Shown here: positions 1-7,500 of the stretch, one piece after another
Numbering within the stretch: position 1 is the first letter of the stretch
Layout of the letters: every line of letters begins with the position of its first letter
Made by a program: the position numbers and the translations under genes
NCBI GenBank assembly: GCA_016867695.1
Contig: VGIY01000001.1
Coordinates: 1 to 29,485 of the forward strand
DNA from: Candidatus Eiseniibacteriota bacterium
GTDB lineage: Bacteria > Eisenbacteria > RBG-16-71-46 > CAIMUX01 > WJJG01
Reading direction: 5' to 3'
DNA: 29,485 nt
The notes under the pieces: generated by a model
Seen by the model: only the letters and a program-made list of their open reading frames with translations
The model's database searches: none
What the model was told of the DNA's origin: nothing

Positions 1-610
1 GCTGGAGCGAGGCGCGGGGGGACCAGAGCGCGCCGAGATCGACGCCGGCGCCGAAGCTCGAGTGGCCGGGCATGTCCTGGCGCACGAGCTTGAGCGAGCC
101 GCCCAGCGCCAGCCTGGCATTCAGCCTGCGGGCGAAGGAGAAGAGCAGCCCGTACTCGGTGTCGCTGTCGAGGTAGAAGCGCGAGGGGTCGATCGGCTCG
201 CCCCAGTCGTAGCGATGATTGCCGTTGAGGTCGTCGTAGGCGTCCTTGGTGATGAGGATGTCGTTGACGCTGAAGCGGATCAGCCCGACGCCGACGGCGC
301 TGGTCGCGTCCAGGGGCTGGACGAAGGCGGCGTAGTCGTAGTCGGCCAGGTCGGCGAACTGCTCGGCGTGCATGAGCTGGATCTCGGCGCCGGTGAGGAG
401 CACGAGCGCCGCGGGGTTCCAGTAGACGGCGCTGGCGTCGTCGACGGCGGCCGTGACCGCCCCCGCCATCCCGAGTGCGCGCGCGCCGGCGCCGATCTTG
501 AGGAACTCGGCGGCGTACTTGGCGGCTCCGGCCGGCTCGGAGGCGGCCAGGGCGAGCAGGGCGAGCAGGAGCAGCGGACCCCGACGGCCGAGTGCGGACT
601 GCCGGCGCAT
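1..610 (-). CDS. PorV/PorQ (UPF0164) family outer-membrane protein, N-terminal part
   Basis: Partial gene: it starts at the ATG at 610 and runs off the left edge, leaving about 203 residues. A signal peptide (MRRQ... then LLLLALLALAAS, cleavage near GAA-KYA) precedes the family hallmark: EFLKIGAGARALGMAGA at about residues 35-51, then a DDASAVYWNPAAL motif. This start is typical of PorV/PorQ/UPF0164 beta-barrel proteins, which sit in the outer membrane; PorV serves type IX secretion in Bacteroidetes. The role here is unproven, because non-Bacteroidetes genomes hold many paralogues and no other secretion gene is in view. A GGAGGAGG ribosome-binding site lies just upstream and a good promoter lies 37 bp before the start, so the gene probably has its own transcript. 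The family call is firm, the function is not. Confidence 0.85.
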   Translation of the reverse strand, partial: MRRQSALGRRGPLLLLALLALAASEPAGAAKYAAEFLKIGAGARALGMAGAVTAAVDDASAVYWNPAALVLLTGAEIQLMHAEQFADLADYDYAAFVQPLDATSAVGVGLIRFSVNDILITKDAYDDLNGNHRYDWGEPIDPSRFYLDSDTEYGLLFSFARRLNARLALGGSLKLVRQDMPGHSSFGAGVDLGALWSPRASLQ

Positions 611-646
611 TGAACCTCCTCCCCCGGGACATCGCGACCGATGAGG

Positions 647-675
647 ACACTACCAGCGGCTCGGGCGCCGGTCAA
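647..675 (-). promoter_or_regulatory. Promoter of the PorV-family gene
   Basis: Reading the minus strand there is a -35 TTGACC (675-670), a 17-nt spacer and a -10 TAGTGT (652-647). The expected transcription start is near 640, about 30 nt before the ATG at 610. The match and spacing fit a housekeeping sigma-70 promoter. It stands out in a background where TTGAC is rare. Confidence 0.65.
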
Positions 676-798
676 CGCGCGCCCGGCGCCGCAGAGCCGG
701 GGACGAGGTCCGGCCCGGAAGCGCCTCGGGCGCTCCTGGGTACCCGGAGGTGGGGATCGCGTTCCCGCAACCGCGCGGCGCGGGGGCGACGGGGCGGC

Positions 799-1233
799 TC
801 AGGCGGCGCTCAGGTCCTCTTCGTCCGCCTGTCCGCCGTCGTCGGAGGCGGCGTACACCTCGCTGTGCCAGGCGACATAGGCGTCGATGTAGTCGCGCTG
901 CTCGGGGGCCAGCCCGCGGAAGTGGGCGGCGATGCGGCAGCCGCTCCTGCCCGCCGGGGGCTCGTCGACGCGCACGACGATCGCCTCGCACTCGATCGTC
1001 CGCGGCTCCCGGCAATCGGGCCCGAACGGGGGGAAGACGAGCCGCAGCCCGAGCTTGGTCAGCGGCTCCAGCCGGCGGTCGATGTCGCCGTAGAAGCCCC
1101 CCGCCCCGAAGTTGAGCGTCTCGAGCAGGACCGGCTGCGAACCGGCCCCGCTACCCTCGTCCTCGAAGGCCATCAAGAGCCGGATCCGCGCTCGCGGATG
1201 CCGGCGCCGCTCGGTCAGGCCGTCCCAGGTCAT
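799..1233 (-). CDS. PilZ domain protein
   Basis: A 144-residue single-domain protein. The PilZ c-di-GMP signature is visible in two parts. RRRHPRARIRL at residues 9-19 gives the RxxxR arginines. LNFGAGGFYGD at residues 40-50 corresponds to the D/N-x-S-x-x-G loop, with Gly43 where Ser is usual. Beta-strand-rich sequence follows (LGLRLVFPP, IECEAIVVRV, GCRIAAHF) and the protein ends in an acidic tail. Family members bind cyclic di-GMP and relay it to partners for motility, adhesion or envelope functions. The Ser-to-Gly change leaves binding here uncertain. The ATG at 1233 has a GGGAGG ribosome-binding site nine bases upstream. It follows rnr after 229 bp and may be transcribed separately. I saw no clear promoter. 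Confidence 0.85.
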   Translation of the reverse strand: MTWDGLTERRRHPRARIRLLMAFEDEGSGAGSQPVLLETLNFGAGGFYGDIDRRLEPLTKLGLRLVFPPFGPDCREPRTIECEAIVVRVDEPPAGRSGCRIAAHFRGLAPEQRDYIDAYVAWHSEVYAASDDGGQADEEDLSAA

Positions 1234-1428
1234 CGGCTTCGCCTCCCGGTTGCGAGTCTGCTGCGCGGGGCGTGCGCCCCGAGGGACTCATCGGCCGGAT
1301 GGGGCGTCATCCCGACGGAATCGGGGCCGTCGGCGCGCGGAGGGCTGGAACGAGCCGGGCGCACCGGGCGCGGCCGGGAACGGCCGCCGGGTTGGCGCCC
1401 TGCGGTCGCGGCCTGGGCCCGCCGGCCC

Positions 1429-1458
1429 GAGCGGCTCCCGGAGGCCCCCGCGCCGCTC
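1429..1458 (-). terminator. Hairpin just after rnr, possible terminator
   Basis: A perfect 7-bp inverted repeat (GAGCGGC / GCCGCTC, arms 1429-1435 and 1452-1458) begins five bases past the rnr stop codon. There is no T-run, so intrinsic termination is only a possibility. Confidence 0.3.
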
Positions 1459-1462
1459 AGCG

Positions 1463-3607
1463 CTAGGCGCGCCTGCCCCGGCGGCCCCGGCCGACCCGGC
1501 TCCCGCCGCGGCGCGGCGTCCTGCCGGCGGCCCTGTCGGGAGCCTTCCGCGAAGCCTTTCGCGAGGCCTTCCCCGAACCCCGCCCGGAGACCTTCCGGGC
1601 GGCCTGGCGCGCGGCCTTCCCGGAACCCTTCCCGCCCCCCGCGCCGGCGGGCGGCCGATCACGCTTCCCGGCCTGCGCCGCGCGCCCCGCCGACAGCAGC
1701 TCCAGTTCGATCCTTCGCGCCCGCAGATCCACGCGGGCGATGCGGACGAGGACCTCGACGCCCAGGTCGGGCTCGACGACCTGCTCGCGCGCCTCGGCGC
1801 GCGGATCTCGCCGCCGCCGGCGCCGGCCGGGACCTCCTCGTGCCGGGTAGCCCTCGCGCGGCAGGAAGCCGTCTACCGGCGCCTCGTCGAACTCCACATA
1901 GACGCCCGCGGGTTGCGTCGCCGTGACCCGCCCGGCGAAGGTCTCTCCCAGGCGCTGCTCGGCCCAGCGGACGGTCTTCACCCGCAGCAGCGCCTGCTCC
2001 GCCCGCTCGGCGCGCAGTTCGGTCTCGGTGCAGAGGCGCCCCGTCTCGGCGGCGCGCTCGCGCCAGGCGGCCGGGCCCTCCTGCCGATCGCGGGCCAGCG
2101 CCCACTTGACCACCCGGTGGTTGAAGAGGTCGGGGTAGCGGCGGATCGGCGAGGTGAAGTGGGCGTAGCCGCGCAGGCCCAGGCCGAAGTGCCCCTCGTC
2201 GGCCGGCCCGTAGAGGGCGCGCTGCATGGCCCGCAGGAAGAGGGCGTGGATCTGCCAGCTGCGCGGGCCCGGCGGAAGGCGGGCGAGCCAGCGGCGCAGC
2301 GCCTCGATGTCCGCCAGCGCCGCGGCGGGAGCCTCCGGGGCGAAGAAGCGCACCTGGGCCCGGAAGCGCTCGAGCGCGCGCGGATCGGGCGGGCCGTGCA
2401 CGCGGAAGAGATAGGGATGCCCGCGGCGGACGGCGTAGGCGCAGGCGATCCGGTTGGCCAGGATCATGAACTCCTCGATGATCTGCGTGCTCGGCTGCGG
2501 CAGCCGCCGGCGCAGCTCGCGCGGCAGCCCGCGCGAGTCGAGATCGACCTCGCACTCGGGCACGACGAGATCGAAGCCGCCGCGGGCGAGGCGGCGCTCG
2601 CGCAGGCCGAGGGCGAGCGCGCGCATGGCGCGCAGCGCCTCGTCGATCTCCGGGTCGTAGCCCGCGCGCCCCTCGAGGACCGCCTGCGCGCGGTCGTAGT
2701 CGACCGCCGCCCGGCTCTCGATTACCCCTTCCTCGACGCGCGTCGCCCGCAGCTCTCCGCCGGCGCCCACCAGGGCCGACAGCGTGAGGACCGGCCGCGG
2801 CTCCCCGGGGCGCAGGCTCATCGCCTCGCCCGAGAGGACCTCGGGGAGCATCGGGATCACCCGCCCCGGCAGGTAGACGCTGTTGCCCCGGCGCCGCGCC
2901 TCCTCGTCGAGAGCGCCGCCCTCCGCCACCGCCTCGGCCACGTCGGCGATGTGCACGCGCAGCCGCCAGCCTCCGCCGGGAAGCGCGGCGACGGAGACGG
3001 CGTCGTCGTGATCGCGGGCGTCGGCCGGATCGATCGTGAAGGCGAGCTCAGCGCGGAAGTCGCGGCGTCCCTCCCAGGCGCAGGCCGCCACGCGCGCCGC
3101 CGCGCGCTCCGCCTCGGCCAGCGCCTCGGGCGGGTAGGCGCCCGGGAGTCCGAACTCGGTGCAGATGATCTCGGCGTCGAGCAGCGCGTCGCCGGCGTCG
3201 CCGAGCCGAGCCAGGACGCGGACGGCGGGAAGGCGCCCGCCCTCGTCCTCGACGAGCTCGGCCAGGACCCGATCGCCCGGCAGCGCTTGCCCGCAGGAGC
3301 CGCTGACGCGCAGTCGCGAGGGGAGCCGCGGCGGGTCGGGGACGAAGTGGGGATCGCGCCGGGGGCCCTCGAGGGCGCCGGTCAGGCGGGCGTGCCGGCG
3401 CTCGAGCACGGCGACGACCCGCGCCTCGCGCCGGTCCTCCAGAACGCTTCCATAGAGCGGCGCGCAGGCGACGAGGTCCCCGTCGAGGGCGCCGCCGGTA
3501 TGGCGAGGGGGGATGAAGAGATCCGCCGACAGGTCGTCGGAGAGGCGGACGAAACCGTACCGGCCGGCGGTCGCGGCGTAGCGTCCCTGGAGCGGTTCAG
3601 CACTCAT
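1463..3607 (-). CDS. rnr: Ribonuclease R (RNase II family 3'-5' exoribonuclease)
   Basis: A 714-residue processive 3'-to-5' exoribonuclease that degrades structured RNA. It opens directly in a cold-shock-type OB fold (GRYGFVRLSDDLSADLFIPP, residues 15-34). The winged-helix extension found on many RNase R proteins is absent. The RNB catalytic core includes FTIDPADARDHDDAVSV (190-206), whose Asp193, 199, 201 and 202 match the metal-binding aspartates. YAHFTSPIRRYPDL (481-494) is the conserved exit motif. The C-terminal S1 domain (about 553-640) holds an Arg-rich insert near 594-602. A Lys/Arg/Gly/Ser tail (about 645-714) resembles the basic tails used for RNA or ribosome contact. It lies downstream of the HU-like and COX24-type genes. 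No strong Shine-Dalgarno is visible at the ATG at 3607, and no better start was found upstream. Confidence 0.95.
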   Translation of the reverse strand: MSAEPLQGRYAATAGRYGFVRLSDDLSADLFIPPRHTGGALDGDLVACAPLYGSVLEDRREARVVAVLERRHARLTGALEGPRRDPHFVPDPPRLPSRLRVSGSCGQALPGDRVLAELVEDEGGRLPAVRVLARLGDAGDALLDAEIICTEFGLPGAYPPEALAEAERAAARVAACAWEGRRDFRAELAFTIDPADARDHDDAVSVAALPGGGWRLRVHIADVAEAVAEGGALDEEARRRGNSVYLPGRVIPMLPEVLSGEAMSLRPGEPRPVLTLSALVGAGGELRATRVEEGVIESRAAVDYDRAQAVLEGRAGYDPEIDEALRAMRALALGLRERRLARGGFDLVVPECEVDLDSRGLPRELRRRLPQPSTQIIEEFMILANRIACAYAVRRGHPYLFRVHGPPDPRALERFRAQVRFFAPEAPAAALADIEALRRWLARLPPGPRSWQIHALFLRAMQRALYGPADEGHFGLGLRGYAHFTSPIRRYPDLFNHRVVKWALARDRQEGPAAWRERAAETGRLCTETELRAERAEQALLRVKTVRWAEQRLGETFAGRVTATQPAGVYVEFDEAPVDGFLPREGYPARGGPGRRRRRRDPRAEAREQVVEPDLGVEVLVRIARVDLRARRIELELLSAGRAAQAGKRDRPPAGAGGGKGSGKAARQAARKVSGRGSGKASRKASRKAPDRAAGRTPRRGGSRVGRGRRGRRA

Positions 3608-3760
3608 GCCCGCACCGGCCGGCGCACCAGTGGCCCCCGCTTCTCCCGGCCGGCACGGAGCCGCCGGATCGGTGCGGCCGGGCGCACGCGCAGGCCCGAC
3701 CGCGCCGGGCGAAGGCGCGCCAAGTCGGCGCGGCCCCGCCGGCGGGCCCGGGAGTCCGCG

Positions 3761-3856
3761 CTAGACCTTGCGCTTCTTGTGGCGGTTCTTGCGCAACTGC
3801 TTCTTGCGCTTGTGCGTGGCGATCTTCTTGCGCTTGCGTTTCTTTCCGCTTCCCAT
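3761..3856 (-). CDS. AURKAIP1/COX24-type small basic protein (mS38-like)
   Basis: A 31-residue protein that is almost entirely Lys, Arg and His. It starts MGSGKKRKRKK and ends in QLRKNRHKKRKV. The pattern KxxTHKRKKxLRKNRHKK is that of the AURKAIP1/COX24 domain, the C-terminus of the mitochondrial ribosomal protein mS38. Stand-alone bacterial versions are known in Bacteroidetes and relatives and are thought to be ribosome-associated. The ATG at 3856 is preceded by AGGTGGGG. It lies 62 bp after the HU-like gene and 153 bp before rnr, on the same strand and probably the same transcript. It is short enough to be missed by length cut-offs, but composition, motif and ribosome-binding site make it convincing. 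Confidence 0.85.
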   Translation of the reverse strand: MGSGKKRKRKKIATHKRKKQLRKNRHKKRKV

Positions 3857-3918
3857 ACCCCACCTGACCGCTGCATGGCGCCGACGCGCTTCGCCCCGGA
3901 ACGGGCCGCCCGGCGCGA

Positions 3919-4209
3919 CTAGCGACCGCGCAGCGTCCGGTCCACCAACTCCACCAGGGTCCGCGAGCACCGGAACACCGGCGCCAGCTTGCCGGGGATC
4001 CGGTAGACCTTCCCGTTGCGCGGGTTGCGGATCGACCGGCCCCGGCGCCTGCGCAGATCGAAGGTGCCGAACCGACGCAAGTGGACCCGTCTGCCGTCCG
4101 ACAGGGAACGGGCGACCGCGGCCAGGAACTCGTCGACGACGCGCCCCGCGGCCGCCTGCGAGGAGGACCTCCTCGCCGCCACCTCCCGAACCAGCTCCTG
4201 CTTGTTCAT
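3919..4209 (-). CDS. HU/IHF family DNA-binding protein
   Basis: A 96-residue nucleoid-associated protein of the HU/IHF fold. Helices (MNKQELVREVAARRSSSQAA..., residues 1-35) are followed by the VHLRRFGTFDLRRRRGR strand region (41-57). The beta-arm RNPRNGKVYRIPGKLAPVF contains the conserved RNP with the proline that intercalates into DNA, and a final helix follows. The R-x-RRRRGRSIRNP run and the PVFRCS ending are closer to IHF-type proteins than to canonical HU, but I cannot assign a subunit. Such proteins bend DNA and organise the chromosome as dimers. The start has a GAGGAG ribosome-binding site seven bases upstream and a clear promoter. It is first in a likely operon with the COX24-type gene and rnr. 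Confidence 0.93.
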   Translation of the reverse strand: MNKQELVREVAARRSSSQAAAGRVVDEFLAAVARSLSDGRRVHLRRFGTFDLRRRRGRSIRNPRNGKVYRIPGKLAPVFRCSRTLVELVDRTLRGR

Positions 4210-4258
4210 GGACTGCTCCTCGGCGTCGTCGAAGCCGGCCCATGGACAACGACGAGGG

Positions 4259-4288
4259 ATCCTACCGTGCCGGGCGCCGGGAGGTCAA
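4259..4288 (-). promoter_or_regulatory. Promoter of the HU / COX24-type / rnr cluster
   Basis: On the minus strand there is a -35 TTGACC (4288-4283), an 18-nt spacer and a -10 TAGGAT (4264-4259). This puts the start of transcription near 4252 and gives a leader of about 42 nt that ends in the GAGGAG ribosome-binding site of the HU-like gene. Confidence 0.6.
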
Positions 4289-4360
4289 TCGAGAACCCGC
4301 GGGGATGCGCCGGCCTGGAGCGGGCGGCGGACATTCGCCCTGCGGGTTGGCCGGGCGCGC

Positions 4361-4382
4361 GGCGCCCCTTGAGAAGGGCGCC
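4361..4382 (-). terminator. Second hairpin of a tandem pair after the Ig-lipoprotein gene
   Basis: A perfect 7-bp stem (GGCGCCC / GGGCGCC, arms 4361-4367 and 4376-4382) with an 8-nt loop. It lies 12 bp beyond the larger hairpin. No T-run follows on the minus strand. The tandem position between two genes suggests a role in transcript ending. Confidence 0.4.
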
Positions 4383-4394
4383 GGGGCCGCCACG

Positions 4395-4426
4395 GGCGGG
4401 GCCGCGCGCCCGAGCGCGGCCCCGCC
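4395..4426 (-). terminator. Strong 13-bp hairpin, probable terminator of the Ig-lipoprotein gene
   Basis: A perfect 13-bp GC stem (GGCGGGGCCGCGC at 4395-4407 and its complement at 4414-4426) encloses a 6-nt loop. It lies about 100 bp after the lipoprotein stop and before the HU promoter. No U-tract follows, as is often the case for terminators in very GC-rich genomes. It could equally protect the 3' end of the mRNA. Confidence 0.5.
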
Positions 4427-4523
4427 GTCCGCCGCTGGTCGCCCGCGGGGCGCGGTGCCGTCGTCCACCCCGGCGGGTCGCCTTCAGGGCCGGTGGCCGT
4501 CGTCCGCGGCGACAGGCGCGCGC

Positions 4524-7500
4524 CTACTGGATCGTGATCGTCTCGCGCAGCGTGATGCCGCCCCGTCCCGGGTCGTTGTCGATCACCGTCAGCACGCAGG
4601 TGGTGTCGCTCGCCGGGGCATGGAACAGCCCGCTGGCCACGCCCCAGGTGTCGGTCGTCGCCGCGGGAGTGACCGTGCCTCCCCCGCTGGCGCTCATGCC
4701 GAGCACGTGTCCGCCGAGCGGGTTGCCGTAGCGGTCCTGGATCAGCACCTCGAACGGCAGGACTCCGCCTCGGGCGACCTGCTTCTCGATCTCGATGCGC
4801 GACTTGCCCCGGAAGGCGGGCCCGGTCAGGAAGTCGACCTCGAGCGCGGCGCTGTGGCCGCCCGCCAGCCCCGCGGAGGCAGTGACGACGGCCGTGCCGC
4901 CGATCCCGTCGTCGGGCACGCTGTAGGAGTAGTCGCGGCCGAGCCGCTCGCTGCGCAGCGTCGCCCGCGCCAGACTGCCGTAGACGCCGTCGGCCGTCAT
5001 CGCCGACTCGTCGATCTCGCCGAGCGTCGTCTGGAACTCCACGAGCGTTCCCGCCAGCACGAAGTTGTCGTTGACGTCGAGCACTTCCACAGTCAGGCGC
5101 AGCTCCTCGTCCCCGTCGGCCATGATCGCCACCGGCGGCCGCGGCGCGACGAAGGCGACCGAGACGGGCGGGCCGGAGGAGATCAGCCCCGTAGTTCCCA
5201 GGACTCCCCCGCCCGAGGTCGAGGCGCTGATGACGACGCGCCCGTCGAGGCGCGGCAGGCCGCTGAAGTAGGTCCCTCGCGCCATGCCCCCCTGGGTCAC
5301 GGCGCTGCCCAGACTTCCGTCCCAGCCGCGCACGATCCCCTCGTCGCAGGTGAGGTAGATCGTCGTCCCCTCGGCCACCGGGTTGTTGTGCAGATCGGAG
5401 ACGATCGCCAGCACGTCCGCCTCGGCGCCGACCACGTCCCAGCCGCGGATGTTGCGCGGGCTCGCTCCCAGCGAGATGTAGGCCGGCGGCCCGGCGGCGA
5501 TGCTGACCTGCGCCGACTTGCCCGCCCAGGCCCCGGCGCTCGCCTCGACCAGCACCGTGCCCGAGGCCGTGCCGCTGCTGAGCACGACCGAGGCGCGGCT
5601 CGTGTCATCCGTGTAGCGGGTCACCGGCCCCCAGCCGTTGCCGTCCAGCCCCTCGCCCCCGCCGGGGCCGGCGACGATCTCGAAGGTCACTTCCCGGCCG
5701 CGTCCGACGGGGTGGTTCTCGGCGTCGTAGCAGAGGGCGTAGAAGCCGCACTGCTCGGTCGCGCCCGTGCCGGCGACGCCGATCTCAGTGCGCGTCGGGA
5801 TCAGCTCCATGCGCGCGATCGGCCCCGGATCGGGCGGCGTCGCCGGCTCGCGTAGCTGGATCGTCGTCTGCCCGGAGACCCCGCCCGCCGCGGCGCAGGT
5901 GATCGTGGCGTAGGCGGCGGTCGTGTCCTCGAGGAGGGCGATGTAGAAGGCGGTGACCATGCCCCCCGCCGTGGGCGCCGTGGCGGCGCCGCCCGATGTG
6001 TAGATGAAGCCGCGGTCGGTGGTGAAGTAGGCCACGGTGCCGTCGACGACCGGGTTGTGGAACTCGTCGTCGATCACGCCGAAGATCCTCACGGTGTCGC
6101 CCGGAGCGCAGTCGCCCCGCTCGGGCCAGCAGTGCACGCCCGCCGGGGGGCCGGCGGAAATGCCCAGGTAGAGGTCGCGCTGCGTCTCCCCGGCGGAGAC
6201 GCGCAGGTGCAGCGGCCCGGATCGCGTGCCGCTGTTGAGGACGGCCACGGCGACGCCGGCGGTGTTGGTCTCCACCGTGATTGGGCTGGCGCCGCCGGCG
6301 AAACCCTCGCCCCCCTGCGGGCCGTGGAGGATCTCGAAGCGGACGGGCAGCCCCGCCGGAGCGGGAAGACCGGGGCGCAGCGAGCAGGTGGCGGTGAGCA
6401 CCGACCGGTCGGCATCGGCCTGGCCGGCCACGCGCAGCTCCGCCGGCTCGGCCGCGACGCTGAGCACGCGGACGGTCTCCCCCGCCATCGGGATCGCCAC
6501 CGACGTGCGCCCCTCGACGCCGTTGGGCTCGGCGCGGGCGACGATCTGGGCGACGCCGTCGCCGCCCGGCTCCGGGCTGAGCGAGTAGTAGAGCCCGATC
6601 GCCAGCCCGCTTGCCGTCGGGCTCGAGGCCTGGCCCCCCTCGCCGGTGATCAGGCCCTCGTCGACCTCGAAGAAGATGCGCGTGCCGTCCTTGACCGGAT
6701 TGTTGTAGGCGTCGCGGACCGTCGCCCGGATCGCCGTCTGCTGCCAGGAGGCGAGGTCGGCGGCGTCGGGATGGACGCTGATCGCCGCCGGCGGGCCCAC
6801 CGAGACGGCCAGGTCGAGGGCGCGCTCGAGCCCGCCTCCGGAAACGCGCACGCGGGCCAGCCCGGGCAGCGTCCCGGCGCGCAGCACCGCCGTGGCCAGT
6901 CCGTCGGCGCCGGTCAGGACCGTGGCCCGCGCCGCGCCGGAGGGCTCGAAGACCTCGCCCCCCCCGGGGCCGGCCTCGATCTCGAAGAGCAGCGGCAGGC
7001 CGGCGGGAGCGGGACTGCCGTCGAGCTGCAGACAGACGGCGCTGAGGGTCGCGCGGTCGGTCCCGCCCGCGCCGAGCAGGCAGATCTCGACAGGTTCGGC
7101 CGCCAGGTCCATGGCCAGCAGAGCGGGCAGCGGCAGGACCTCGATCGGCACGGCCAGCGACCAGTCGTCGGCGGCCAGCGTCACCCAGGCCGTGCCGGGC
7201 GCGGCGGGCGCGCGATAGAGCGCCGTGACGGTCCCCTCCGCGTCGGCATGGGCCTGCGGCGGGACCGTCCCGGCGGAGGCCGACAGGGCGATCGACTTGC
7301 CCGGGATCGGGCTGCCGTTGACGTCGAGCAGGCGCGCGGAGAGCGTCGCCTCGCTCAGCTCGTTGGCGTAGACGGGACCGGCGGACCAGGCCCACTCGGC
7401 GCGGTCGACGCGCGGGAGCGGCAGCAGGCGCACGGGGAGCGCGCTGCCCCCGTCGCGGGTCGACGCGTAGATCGTCGCCGTGCCCGCCGCGCGGCCGGCG

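Larger units (their letters stand above)
4210..4523. other. 314-bp intergenic region: two hairpins plus the HU promoter
   Basis: No coding sequence is supported here. The part nearest the lipoprotein gene is plain GC-rich sequence. The middle holds two strong inverted repeats (4395-4426 and 4361-4382), described separately. The part next to the HU-like gene carries its promoter (4259-4288) and a leader of about 42 nt. Confidence 0.6.
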
